A stretch of DNA of 64,000 bases from Evernia prunastri (lineage: Eukaryota; Ascomycota; Lecanoromycetes; Lecanorales; Parmeliaceae): assembly GCA_003184365.1 (NCBI GenBank), contig NKYR01000087.1, forward strand, positions 62,001 through 126,000, written 5' to 3'. Below, piece after piece: positions 24,629-36,439 of the stretch. Position 1 is the first letter of the stretch; each line of letters starts with the position of its first letter. Both the position numbers and the translations under genes were made by a program. Below the pieces are notes generated by a model. The model had not been told where the DNA came from, searched no databases, and saw only the letters and a list, made by a program, of their open reading frames with translations.

Positions 24629-27128
24629 ATGCTGTCGATCCCTTTGCTCGTCCATTTCGCTGCAGCGGCAAACTTCCTTGTCCAAATCCCTCTCGTTGAC
24701 TCATTTCCCTTTCATGTTAATGAAGAACGCGCTGCCGGCTCCCTGGCCAGCTTCATCGCGTTCGAAAATCCAACGGCCCTACAAGGTGTTCTCAACAATA
24801 TCGGATCTGGGGGTATATTGGCTCCTGGGGTGCAGGCAGGCTTGGTTGTAGCCAGTCCTTCAAAAGCGGATCCGGATTGTTAGTTTTTCAATCAATGCAT
24901 CAGCCATCCTCATACCTTCTTCCTGTCTTTAAATTCTTTCTCTACCTTTGTATGCATTTTTCGTAGGACCATTGAAAGAGCTCAGCCTACAGCACAGCTT
25001 TTGGTGGACTGCTGCAACTCTTGAGACGCTGTGGTTTATATGACCTTAATATACGAGACCCCTTGATCGGCTCTGTCTTTTTGATGCAAGGCAAAAAACT
25101 TACAGCATCTCTAGACTTTTACACTTGGACAAGGGACTCTGCCTTGACATTCAAGGCCTTGGTCGATGCTTTTATTGCCGGCAATTCTAGCTTGCAGCCC
25201 GAAATCCAAAATTACATCTACGCTCAAGCTCAGCTTCAAGGAGTCTCCAACCCTTCGGGTGACCTGTCCGATGGTGCTGGGCTTGGTGAGCCGAAATTTG
25301 AAGTGTAAGCAAATTTTCAAGACCATTATTCCCTAGCCCATATCTTGACTTGCCTGCAGTGACGGAACTGCGTTCACAGGAGCTTGGGGTAGACCTCAAC
25401 GTGACGGCCCAGCATTGCGAGCTACAACTCTCATAGCTTATTCGAGATGGCTCATTGCGAATGGGGGCGCTTCCACTGTAACGTCAACAATCTGGCCCAT
25501 CATCTCCAATGATCTGAACTACGTCGCCCAGTATTGGAATCAGACCACTTTTGACCTCTGGGAAGAAACTGATGGTATGTACGTTCTCAGATAAACTTCC
25601 TTGTATCTATCATTTATCACTTTACAAATCAAAAAACATGTCGTGGACGGAAAAGGGTTGATATTCCTTTGATCCGTCTCATGGCTCTGGTCCTTGCCGC
25701 GACGGGAAAGCGCTGACTCGGAAACACCTACAGGCTCATATTTCTTCACCACAGCAGTCCAACACCGTGCTTTGGTGGAGGGAGATACGCTTGCTGGACA
25801 GATTGGTAAGACCTGCACCGGCTGTGTAAGCCAAGCTTCCCAAATCCTTTGCTTTTTGCAAAGCTATTGGAATGGCCAATACATCCTTGCAAATATCAAC
25901 GAGAACAACGGCAGAAGCTCCAAAGATGTCAACACAATTTTGGGCTCTATCCATACGTTTGATCCGTCTGCTGCTTGCGATGACAGTACCTTCCAGCCTT
26001 GCTCCGAACGGGCCTTGGCCAATCATAAAGTCACAACAGACTCCTTCCGGAGTGTCTTTGCCATAAATTCCGGTATTGATGAGGGCTCGGCCGTCGCAGT
26101 TGGCCGGTATCCTGAAGATGTTTACCAAGGGGGTAATCCTTGGTACGGCTCTCAGAGTTAGAAACGTCGCTTGAATGTTGAGGTTGAGATAACATGCTTC
26201 CAGGTACCTCGCCACCCTCGCAGCCGCAGAACAGCTCTACGACGCTCTTTACCAGTGGAACAACATCGGATCTCTCAGCGTCACCGCAATCAATGAAGCT
26301 TTCTTCAAAGACTTCATGCCTTCCGTGGCAATAGGCACCTACGACTCCTCTTCATCAACTTACACCACCTTGACCACGGCCATCAAGACGTATGCCGACG
26401 GGTATTTGGGCATCGTCCAAACATATACGCCATCCAACGGGAGTCTCGCAGAGCAATTCTTACGCAGTAACGGCGCGCCTTTTTCAGCGATTGACCTCAC
26501 ATGGAGCTACGCCTCCTTCCTTACAGCCGTAGCCCGTCGCTCAGGCCAGATGCCCGCCTCATGGGGCGAGCCAACCGCGAATACCGTCCCGTCCACCTGC
26601 TTCGCTACCTCAGCGCAAGGCACCTACACCACCCCCACCGCTACTGCACCCTTGCCACCCTGTACCACAGTTTCTTCCGTAGCTATAACCTTCAACGTCG
26701 CCGAAAGGACAACATTCGGCGAGACGGTCCTGATCGCCGGCTCGATCCCCCAGCTCGGTAGCTGGGATACGGCCAACGCGGTTCCGCTCTCTGCGGCTGA
26801 TTATCAGAGCGAGTATCCGAGATGGTTCGTCACTGTGTCCTTACCGGCGGGGACGACGTTCCAGTATAAGTATGTCATGGAGGAAAGCGGCGGGAGTATT
26901 ACGTATGAGGTACGTGTTAAGAAGCTTTCACTGTCGACTCCGGCCTACGCCCGGAGCGTTGAGACTACTCCTGGGAATAAATAGCAACGGAATTTCTGAA
27001 TCTCGAGACCCCCCTTCTTGACTAGAAAATGCTGACTGCAAAACCATTGACAGGATGGGGCGAATAGAGATTATGCGGTTCCGACGGGGTGCGCAACGGC
27101 AGTCGAAGTGCATGACATTTGGCAGTAG
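24629..27128 (+). CDS. secreted glucoamylase, GH15 with CBM20
   Basis: Six exons (24629-24878, 25115-25304, 25360-25574, 25734-26142, 26204-26909, 27054-27128) give 614 residues. The enzyme releases glucose from non-reducing ends of starch and glycogen. GH15 landmarks are DPDYFYTWTRDSA, the GWGRPQRDGPALRA-type substrate loop, DLWEETDG with the general acid at about Glu215, HTFDPSAACDDSTFQPCS, and SLAEQF with the general base at about Glu438. Residues ~508-614 form a CBM20 starch-binding domain (AITFNVAERTTFGETVLIAG, QLGSWDTANAVPLS, QYKYV). The linker between the domains is only ~15 residues, shorter than the long Ser/Thr linkers of Aspergillus enzymes. The N-terminus has hydrophobic stretches consistent with a signal peptide but an unusual order; the first intron is unusually long (236 bp), so the start is the least certain part. 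Confidence 0.92.
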
Positions 27129-27378
27129 CACGGAGAGAACGGATGGGATGAAGGCCGGTGTTTGAGGTAGGAGATGTACTTAAGGTTGGGTGTTATTCAT
27201 AATTTCTTTCGAGGGTCTGGGGAACTTTCATTCGTATTCCTACACGATTCCTAAGAACCTGGGTATCAACGAACCCTTAAGTTACCATTCTGTGCCACCC
27301 GATGCATGAAACCTCGCGCGCCTCGCTATGCGAAAAAGAAGACCACCCACACTTCCCTAATCGAGTACTCTCCATATC

Positions 27379-28877
27379 TCATGACGCGATGAATGATAGC
27401 AGAGCGATAATCCCAACAATCCTCCAGCTCCTCGCATCTGCTCTTTCTACACCATTATCCTTCGCGACCTGAGCAGTGCCAGTCGCGCCACCCTGCAAGA
27501 CGACTCCTGTAGCGGTACAAGAAGCCCCACAAACATAGCCACTAGGACAGCAACCACCGCCCTGCCCACTCGGGCAGGAGAACCATCCCTGGGCACATCC
27601 ACTGGCTCCTAATCCTACTGCTGCTCCATCGGTGCCGCTGGGGACTGCTATTGTGACGCCGTCACTATTTACAGCAAGGGTTGAGGACGCAACTGGACAC
27701 GACGTCAGGCTACAGTCTCGACCGACTTGGCAGCAGCCAGCATGGTAGTAGGCGCTGCATTGGAAATAACCCGTCGGACATTGAGAGTTCGTGACCGTCA
27801 CCGGGGAGGCTGTTGTCGTTGTAGTGGGAACGGCAGATGAAGTTGGACGGACTGGTGCGGCGGGGGGGCTCGTTGATTGCGTTGTTGATGTAGTAGATGA
27901 GTGAGAAGGAGAAGCGGTCACGGTTGAGGTGGTTGATGTTGTAGCCGTAGAAGTGGAGGTGGACGTTAGGGGAACGGTGGGGATAATGTTGGTTGTGGTC
28001 GAAGAGCTGGTTGTGAGAGATATGGAGGAGCTTTTAGAAGACGCGGTTACGGTAGGCTCGATCGTTGAGATCACTGTAGTGCCAACAACGCCTGTGCACG
28101 TCGAAAGTTAGTATTATGCACAATCTGGGGGAAGCGAGTAACCGACTCACAACCAACACCATTGCAAACACTGCCTGGGATGCAGCACCCACCCCCAGAG
28201 CTGTCCGGACAAAGCGTATCTCCGGTGGGGCAACCGGAAATTTCCTGGCCGCAGACTAGCCCAGGTTGACAGCAGCCCACGTCTCCCAGCCCCGTGTCTG
28301 TCGTAAGCCGACAAACTAGGCCCGCTGCACAACAGCTATTCGGGCGATTTATCGAGGTGCAGTCATTGGTGCCGCTCGGACACGCAAAACTGCGGGTATC
28401 GAGAGCAAAAATATTCGCAGGGGATCGAATCAGACGGCTTAAAATGGGCCTGGTGCCGAGTTGCTGATTGGTATGCATAGCAAACGGAGCTTGCAGTGGA
28501 TGTGGCATAGATGCGTTAGCCCAATTCTTCACGTTTGACTGATCGTCCGGAGGCTCCAACGATCGCGGTATAGGGCTACCATTGGACACCTCAAGCTTCG
28601 ACGCGCCGTTGATCTCTGCTTCGAATTGCCAGTACTCGGGAAAGAACATTTCGCCCTGGTCGTTGCTCATTTTTCGCACCGCAATCGGAACCAGATCCGA
28701 ATGCGTGGTTGTGGTCCCATCTCTTCCCGTCAAAAGTTGATGCCCAGACCTGCTCGTCGAGAGAAATCGAAGGGCAAAAGGCCAAGGGTTATCGAGGGCG
28801 TGTGTGATGTTCGGAGTCGTAGCAATGAATAGGAGCAACGAAGCTGGGATAAGCTGAACGCGAGCTAGGGGGAGCAT
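27379..28877 (-). CDS. GPI-type Cys-rich cell-wall protein
   Basis: Two exons (28151-28877, 27379-28091; 59-bp intron) give 479 residues. The N-terminus is a clear signal peptide (SLLLFIATTPNITHA). Residues ~170-245 hold paired-Cys modules of the form CPSGTNDC...NSCCAAGLVC...CCQPGLVC...GGGCCIPGSVC. A Ser/Thr/Pro mucin-like region follows, then two more Cys modules (CPTGYFQCSAYYHAGCC and CPSGQGGGCCPSGYVCG). The C-terminus has a Gly/Ala/Asp stretch followed by a hydrophobic tail (IVGIIALLSFIAS), as in GPI-anchored proteins. Such proteins are wall-anchored in fungi; the molecular function is unknown. It is divergent from the damaged Cys-rich gene at 29546, which may be a relative. Regulation is not visible. 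Confidence 0.82.
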
Positions 28878-29545
28878 TTGCGGTCGTGATTCTGTGATCG
28901 TAAATTGGAAAGCAGCGCGTTTGACGACTGGCAGGAAGAAAGACTGGATGCAGCAGATCTCTAAGTTGATGGATGGGGTCGATATACTACATGTATATTC
29001 AATCTACCTTTAGAATGAAGAGAGATAACTGAAGATGCAAAGACAGAAGAAGGAGAATCGTTTACTATGAAGAACATTTTGATTGCAACAATTATAGGTG
29101 ACTGAAGTGATCAACAGCAGGTTTCCGTTAAAGAAAAAAGCGGCTGGTAAATAGTCGCAGGCTGGCTCCCTCGCTTCTTATCCCCGATATGCCCGCGAAT
29201 CATAGGGCTGACGTCTTCGCCCTGAAGCTATCCTCTTTTCTGCAAAATCTACAACAGTATGTATGTAAACACCGAACCCTCTATTATTAGATTTAGTCCA
29301 AGTTTATTCGAACTGAAAACAACGCAGTACCGTGGACTTGGATTTTACTGGGCACGCCTTGCGCTATCTCTGGGATTATTGGAGAGTTCTTGCTTTGCAT
29401 TTGCACCATCTTTTTGCGTACTCGGAAGGAGCATCTATTCGCATATAAGTTGCCATGCGTACAACATATATCGTGACTCCTCCTCTCAAACCTGCACAAT
29501 GGCCGCTCCCTCCTATCTACCGCCATCGACCTCCGTCCTCAACAC
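28878..29545. other. divergent intergenic region between two Cys-rich genes
   Basis: This is the shared 5' region of the GPI-type gene (minus) and the Cys-rich gene or relic (plus). No additional gene is seen. Confidence 0.5.
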
Positions 29546-30533
29546 ATGCGAATTGCTTTCCTGCTGCTGCTCATGGCGCCTCTAGCAAGCCTCGCGGCGC
29601 CAATCGAGAAGCCATCCTGTTTTTACCAATTTGTCAATACCGAAGGTATCCCTAATGAATTATCACCCACTTCTTATCGCCGCTGGCGGCATCACGGTCA
29701 TCTCTCCTTTCATCTGGCTCGTGTGCGGTCTTGCATTGGACGGAATAACCAGCAAAACTCCGCAAACACGAAAGTGCACACGGAGTTGTTTCACAACAAA
29801 CGTGCCATTCCGTGGGATGGATGAGATCAAATTCGATGTGGTTGTCACGCCATCTGGGGACAAGCGAAACCATTGTGCAGCATTTGGCCATCCAGTATGA
29901 CTTCGAAGACAATCTCACCCATCACTTCCGACTGATTAGTTCCAACAGGAAATTTGCTGCCCACCAGACACGATCTGTCGCGGCTCATCGCAAACATCCT
30001 CTCACGTCTTCCGCTGTCCTAATCCCTTCTCTTGCTCCGATGACATGGCTGAATGTCCTATGCACACGTTCGAATGTCCCGCCTCTGTTGGCGGTGGCTG
30101 TTGCGCCACTGGCCTGCGCTGCGCATCTGACCTCTGCTTAGAATATCATTATAAGACGTTAGCGGTGTTGCAGCCGTTGCCCATCGATGATGGAAGGTCC
30201 TTGATTTCCCAAGGCTTCTACGATTGAATCATCCCGGCCAATGTGGACCCTGTGCAACCGTCCATTCTACCCAGCAGCCTCTCCACCGGTAGGATCGTTC
30301 CGACATGTGTATCGCAAAACTGCCGGCCAAAGAATATTATTCCAAAGGGTCAGGACTTGCCGATCAGCTACAGAATTCTAGGAACTCCAACAGCCTGGAG
30401 AGCAAAAATTGGCGAAATCGCCGGAAGAAACCGGGCTGCAGAGAAGTGGGATGGCAAAAAAGGAGCAAGAAGGTTGCGCAGACTTGGATGTGTCGTTGTG
30501 GGTGTGTCACTGATGGTCATGTTCGCGCTTTAG
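29546..30533 (+). pseudogene. Cys-rich secreted/GPI-type gene, apparently frameshifted
   Basis: The start codes a good signal peptide (MRIAFLLLLMAPLASLAAP). The frame then runs to a TGA at 29822-29824, where an extra base near 29819 separates ...RAIPWDG from ...DEIKFDVVVTPSG in the next frame. A plausible 54-bp intron (29895-29948, GTATGA donor, CTGAT branch) then joins to a Cys block: EICCPPDTICRG, a middle Cys pair, and ECPASVGGGCCATGLRCASD. After a TGA at 30225-30227 the same frame continues to a basic, then hydrophobic tail (RRLGCVVVGVSLMVMFAL) that looks like a GPI signal; another intron could remove that stop. The gene is either a decayed relative of the neighbouring wall protein or a live gene with one sequencing indel. 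The module style (CP...GGGCC...C) is shared with its neighbour. Confidence 0.5.
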
Positions 30534-30617
30534 AGACTTCAGAGACAACCCTTCCGCTGAAAATAACGGCCGAGCGAGAGAACGAAGACAAAATGAACAG
30601 AAAATTCGTATTATCAG

Positions 30618-31390
30618 TCAAGCTGCCAACCCACTGTTCTGTTTTCTAAACGAGACTTTTTCCACGGCAACAGTCTCCACACCGCTTGAATCCGTCTTCA
30701 ACTGATATACGTAGAGTACGAGGACATCACCTTGCACCTAGATACTGTCAGCTCTCCCTTTCCGACATGAATAAACCTCATCATAACTCACATCCATCAA
30801 ACAAAAGCTCGGCACAGGGTCCTCCCCTTCCGCCCACCACCCTGTCCCTAGCGCCCCCGTTGCACTTCCTGGGTTCACGAAGAACTTTCCTTCAAGCTCG
30901 TATGCCTCGAATTTGTGTGTGCCACCCCATAATAGAACATCGACATCCATGTGGCGTGCTGCAATCAAGAGGCTGTCCGCATCGCCCGGGGGTATTATGC
31001 TGTGCCCATGCGTGAAGCCAATACGTAGAGAGCCATGCGTCACAACTTTTGAGAGGGCAAGATTGGGTGCTTCAACGTCAAAGTCGCCTTTGACGATCTG
31101 TAGGTCTGGGGCAATGCCCCGAAGGAAATCATACGTTTCCTTGTCGGTGAGGTTGCCCAGGCAGAGGATTTGGCCAATCTTATTTGGTGCAAGAAGTTTT
31201 TTGAACTGGCAAAGTGGATATTAGTAGGGAGGAGGAGAGCGAGCGGTATCAAAGCGTACTTTGGCCGGTATGTCCTGTAAACAGATCAGCCCATGGACAC
31301 TGGTGGGCGATACTTCAGAACGTGTTTGCGTACTGGGGCTCGGTCTGGTATGAAAAGGTCACCGAGGACCAGTACCAGTCTGGAGGTCAT
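30618..31390 (-). CDS. VPS29: retromer subunit Vps29
   Basis: Four exons (31334-31390, 31260-31274, 30792-31205, 30618-30737) give 201 residues. Exon 2 is a 15-nt microexon coding DIPAK, bounded by GTACGC donors on both sides. Vps29 has a calcineurin-like phosphoesterase fold and forms the retromer cargo-recognition core with Vps35 and Vps26, working in endosome-to-Golgi recycling. Landmarks are LVLVLGDLFIPDRA at the N-terminus, KIGQILCLGNLTDKETYDFL, IVKGDFDVE, KVVTHGSLRIGFTHGH, FFVNPGSATGA and the C-terminal strand VLVLYVYQLKTD. The length matches the family. The last intron (54 bp) is required: without it the reading frame stops at its TAG acceptor and loses the conserved C-terminal strands. 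The gene ends 84 bp from the damaged Cys-rich gene, in convergent orientation. Confidence 0.95.
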
Positions 31391-32051
31391 TGTAGCTTTG
31401 TAGTTCTACCATTGGCTCTTTGAAGGTCGCAGTTTCGCTCACATTCGAGGAGGGGGATGCCTGCTGAGTTCAACGCGACCTCATGGCGACTTCGAATACG
31501 AGATGTCCTGAGTGAGATAGATAGTATTACTCTAAAAATTTACTATAGCAGGTATAAACAAATTTAGTAAGCTGCAGTAGGGTCAATTTATGCACAAGAA
31601 GTGACAGCCGGACATCCCTGCTGGTGCTGCCGAAAATCTTTCTGTGGGGGAACTGAGACCTCAATGTACTCGTCTTATTCGTGAGCGTTTTGAAGGATTT
31701 TCGATGCCTGCCCTTCCCAATTCCGTATGATTCACTACACTACAGTCTCTTGAATCAGAGTCCTCTCGTTCGATCCATTCGCCGTACGTTTAAATTCAGA
31801 ACTGAGCAGACGTCATTCTGGCGCTGAGATTCCCCTCACACTTTTGCCGAAGACCCCTCCATTCGTTAGCCCTGGCTCCACCACGCGCGAGACTGTCGCT
31901 CATTTCGAGACATCTCGAGCAAAGGCCCCTTCTAGAGATAAACACTCCATTCTCGACCGAGAGACAAGCCGGCAAGCAGGACGATCTTGAGTACACGCCG
32001 ATTCAGAGAGATCCACCAACATCCGCTTCGCCAGAAGATCAAAAAGTCAAC
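31391..32051. promoter_or_regulatory. divergent promoter region VPS29 / aminotransferase
   Basis: This 661-bp region separates two divergent start codons. No extra gene is supported; a minus-strand ORF at 31796-31996 has no motif. Confidence 0.55.
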
Positions 32052-33312
32052 ATGTCAAATCAAGCAGAACATCCGGCTCTGCTGATTCCAGGGCCAATTG
32101 AGTTCGATGATGCTGTTCTTACATCCATGGGACACTTTAGGTGTGCTAGATGTCCCGCTCAAGCAATTACCCTTTACTGAATTATACCAAGCCAGAGTCA
32201 TGTTGGGCCGCCTTTCGTCGCCACCTTCGGCGAGACCCTTACAATGCTTCGAAGACTCTTTCAGACATCGAATCCGGCTTCTCAGCCTTTCGTGATATCC
32301 GGCAGTGGAACATTGGGTTGGGACCTGGTCGCAGCGAACTTGATAGAGAAAGGCGAAGACGCACTCGTTCTACACACAGGCTACTTTGCGGATTCTTTTG
32401 CTGAATGCTTCGAGACATATGGTGTCAAAGCAACACAGCTGAAGGCGCCAATTGGAGACCGGCCACAGCTACCAGAAGTCGAGAAGGCATTGAAGGAGAA
32501 GCGCTATAAGTTGATATCGGTTACCCATGTCGATACCTCTACGGGCGTCCTAAGCGAAATCAAGGCACTCTCTGAGCTAGTGCACCGAGTCAGTCCCGAG
32601 ACCTTGGTCGTCGTTGATGGCGTATGCAGTGTCGGATGTGAGGAAATCTGCTTCGATGACTGGGGCATTGATGTTGTTTTGACCGCAAGTCAAAAAGCCA
32701 TTGGCTGCCCGCCTGGTCTCTCTATAGTGATGTGCTCTGAGCGTGCTATGGAAACGTTCAAGAACAGGAAAACTCCACCGTCGTCTTACTTTGGTTCCTT
32801 CAAGAACTGGCTGCCAAGTACGTATTCCGTACATGGTTCCAAAACCTATATCTCATGCTAACACGTCTGAAGTAATGCAAAACTACGAAGCGAAGAAGCC
32901 CTCTTACTTTGCAACTCCGCCGACTCAACTCATCAACGCTCTCCACACCGCTCTGACGCAAATCTTATCGCGTCCGCTGTCCGAACGTTTTGCTACCCAC
33001 CGTGAAGCGTCGCGGCGAATCAAAGACACCGTAACCTCATACGGACTAAAGCAGCTAGCTACAAAGCCCGAGAACCAAGCGAACGGAATGACGGCCATGT
33101 ACTTACCAGAAGGCATTAAAGCAGCTGACATTCTGCCCAATATCCTCAAGAAAGGAGTAATCTTTGCAGGAGGTCTGCATAAGGAGATTGCCGCGAAATA
33201 CATACGGTTCGGCCACATGGGTGTCAGTGTCACAGACCCAAGGAGAGATGACATCGACCGAGCATTGAAAGCTCTCAAAGAAGGTCTCGGTGAAGCTGGC
33301 GTAAGTGTTTAG
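32052..33312 (+). CDS. AGX1: alanine-glyoxylate aminotransferase
   Basis: Three exons (32052-32140, 32198-32817, 32873-33312) give 382 residues; the second intron has a perfect TGCTAAC branch site. The enzyme is a class V PLP aminotransferase that converts glyoxylate plus alanine to glycine plus pyruvate. Landmarks are the N-terminal LLIPGPIEFDD, HVGPPFVATFGETL, the SGSGTLGWD phosphate-binding loop, VVVDGVCSVG, and TASQKAIGCPPG carrying the Schiff-base lysine at about residue 196. The late WLP(I)MQNYEAKKPSYFATPP segment is also typical. The C-terminus (EAGVSV) is not a PTS1 signal and no obvious presequence is seen, so location is not settled by the sequence. It is a close neighbour of the retromer gene but functionally unrelated. 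Confidence 0.93.
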
Positions 33313-34238
33313 TATGCGGAGATAATGCTGTTTGTGTACGGGCACAGCGGCAATGACGACAATATATATTTGAATAGGTTATGATAATGTAGCAAAAGTC
33401 ATGCATAGAGAGCAAACGTGGCAATAAGATTCAGGCTCAATGTCGGATAAGAGTCACAGTTGTCGCTTAGTAATTCTCCCTACTCTAACTTAGAGACTCT
33501 TTTTATATCCGAGTTGTCGTATGTAGAATGAAAGGGGAATTGGAAGAAGAGACATTGCCCATGAAAGGTGACAAATTTTCAATTCTCATGGATCATGAAC
33601 CTTTTCTAAAGAATCTTTCTATCACCTAAAAACAAGGAAAAGGCAAAAGCAAAAAGGGAGTAAGAACAGTCGTTGGTGTCTTTAAATATGTTTGGGAAGG
33701 GTCTAGCTCTAGGGTTTTCCTGCAGCCTCGATTTGACCTCGTGGCCCACGTTCCTGTGGCCGGCGACGAGATCCAGCTGTACGTGCTGCCGGCTACGAAC
33801 CTGGTGCTACTAAGGTAGTCATCAGAGCCAAGAGATCTCATGTTGTTTTGGGCTCGTCCCAATGCGACACCTACAAGGGACACTGGGATATGAAAACCAC
33901 CCGACGCGTTGTTTACCTGACTCGTACTCAGGCCCGAAGCTGGTCTTATCTACCAGTGAAGTGATATCGTTCTATCAACGCGACAGGATACCCTTGGATC
34001 CGGAGCCCGCTCTGAGACTGCTGAAAGTAGCGAGGGCAGGGAAGAACCGAAACGTCTACCTCACTCGCACTGAGGCCCGAAGTAACTGCTGGGTGTGAAG
34101 GCAGTGATGGATGTGGTGTCGCCTAGACTATCGGGGTACGGATTTGGTTAGTGGGAATACTACAACTGCGTGGTCAGGGAGACGCGGCGGAAAAGTGGTG
34201 TTCTTGCAAGACATGGTCGGTCTGTATCAGCTGCTACT
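33313..34238. other. intergenic edge of the repeat island
   Basis: This is the 3' flank of the aminotransferase gene followed by sequence with TE-like character. Two related stretches containing ACTnAGGCCCGAAG lie near 33928 and 34068, about 140 bp apart. No intact gene is seen. Confidence 0.45.
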
Positions 34239-34650
34239 ATGTAGGGAAAGCCCAAATAGAACACAGTTTTTAGAGGGAGACCTCTGCAGATAACGCGAAA
34301 CAAGCTCTCTACGGGGACTTGCGGGGCGTGGTATATAATGGCAGCGACTGCTCAGAGCTCAAGCACGCATACATATGGCCCCAGGGACCTCATCCCTTCA
34401 ATGGGCTCTGACCCCTGGTGGATCACTCTCTTTCGCGAGAGTGAGACAGCCGTAGTTCGTCGAGGCCCTGAAAGACACTGTCTGTATAGCCCGAGAGGAC
34501 GGATGCGCATGTCGGTGCGTGGAGTGTAGGGACCAGAGTCATCCGGTACGCCTAATACCACGTGCTTAGGGAGCAAACAAGGATTCGGCGCTGAAGCAGC
34601 GCGTAACGGCTTCTGGATAAGCAGAAGCATGCCTGGACGTTGCAGTACAA

Positions 34651-35220
34651 ATGCCTGTTGTAGAGGGTGCAAGCTTTGCTGGGCGTACGCGAATTCTTCC
34701 CCTCTATGGCAATGTTCAACAGCTCAAAAAGTTGCAACCATTCAGCGTCTCACCGGAATGGGAACCCCCAAAAACGATTATTTGCAAAACTAAAGAGGCA
34801 GCAAGGAAGCTATCGGAACAATCCATGAAGGAGGGCCATACGATGTTCTACACGGACGGTAGTGGAATCAACAAGAAGATCGGAGCAGCAGCGGTATCCT
34901 ACACAATGGGATCGCCATGGCAAATATTCATGGGATCTGACGCCTGGTACACCGTCTACTCGGCCGAGTTGCATGGGATTATTCAGGCATTGACTATTGC
35001 AACACTCAAACGACCACATCCTACCGGTACGGTCATTATTAATACTGATAATCAGTCATCCATCAGAGCCATTGGAGATCCAGGAAAGAGATCAGGCCAA
35101 ATCTATGTCATGCATGCAGTCCAAATGATCAATGCTCTCCGGGATCAAGGAATCTCTACCGAATTGCACTGGATACCGGCCCACATCGGTATTGCAGGTA
35201 AGGAATGGGCCGATGTAGAG
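34651..35220 (+). pseudogene. RNase H domain fragment, first copy
   Basis: This is an open frame containing the full RNase H core of the LINE, with the acidic residues in YTDGSG, the ELHG Glu and the NTDNQS Asp. It ends at the n at 35221, directly after GKEWADVE. The matching second copy lies at 35491-36010 and is also cut by an n. The first and second copies differ by only a few bases. Confidence 0.8.
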
Positions 35221-36439
35221 NCAGGGACCTCATCCCTTCAATGGGCTCTGACCCCTGGTGGATCACTCTCTTTCGCGAGAGTGGGACAGCCGTAGTTCGT
35301 CGAGGCCCTGAAAGACACTGTCTGTATAGCCCGAGAGGACGGATGCGCATGTCGGTGCGTGGAGTGTAGGGACCAGAGTCATCCGGTACGCCTAATACCA
35401 CGTGCTTAGGGAGCAAACAAGGATTCGGCGCTGAAGCAGCGCGTAACGGCTTCTGGATAAGCAGAAGCATGCCTGGACGTTGCAGTACAAATGCCTGTTG
35501 TAGAGGGTGCAAGCTTTGCTGGGCGTACGCGAATTCTTGCCCTCTATGGCAATGTTCAACAGCTCGAAAAGTTGCAACCATTCAGCGTCTCACCGGAATG
35601 GGAACCCCCAAAAACGATTATTTGCAAAACTAAAGAGGCAGCAAGGAAGCTATCGGAAGAATCCATGAAGGAGGGCCATACGATGTTCTACACGGACGGT
35701 AGTGGAATCAACAAGAAGATCGGAGCAGCAGCGGTATCCTACACAATGGGATCGCCATGGCAAATATTCATGGGATCTGACACCTGGTACACCGTCTACT
35801 CGGCCGAGTTGCATGGGATTATTCAGGCATTGACTATTGCAACACTCAAACGACCACATCCTACCGGTACGGTCATTATTAATACTGATAATCAGTCATC
35901 CATCAGAGCCATTGGAGATCCAGGAAAGAGATCAGGCCAAATCTATGTCATGCATGCAGTCCAAATGATCAATGCTCTCCGGGATCAAGGAATCTCTACC
36001 GAATTTCACTNATGTAGGGAAAGCCCAAATAGAACACAGTTTTTAGAGGGAGACCTCTGCAGATAACGCGAAACAAGCTCTCTACGGGGACTTGCGGGGC
36101 GTGGTATATAATGGCAGCGACTGCTCAGAGCTCAAGCACGCATACATATGGCCCCAGGGACCTCATCCCTTCAATGGGCTCTGACCCCTGGTGGATCACT
36201 CTCTTTCGCGAGAGTGGGACAGCCGTAGTTCGTCGAGGCCCTGAAAGACACTGTCTGTATAGCCCGAGAGGACGGATGCGCATGTCGGTGCGTGGAGTGT
36301 AGGGACCAGAGTCATCCGGTACGCCTAATACCACGTGCTTAGGGAGCAAACAAGGATTCGGCGCTGAAGCAGCGCGTAACGGCTTCTGGATAAGCAGAAG
36401 CATGCCTGGACGTTGCAGTACAAATGCCTGTTGTAGAGG

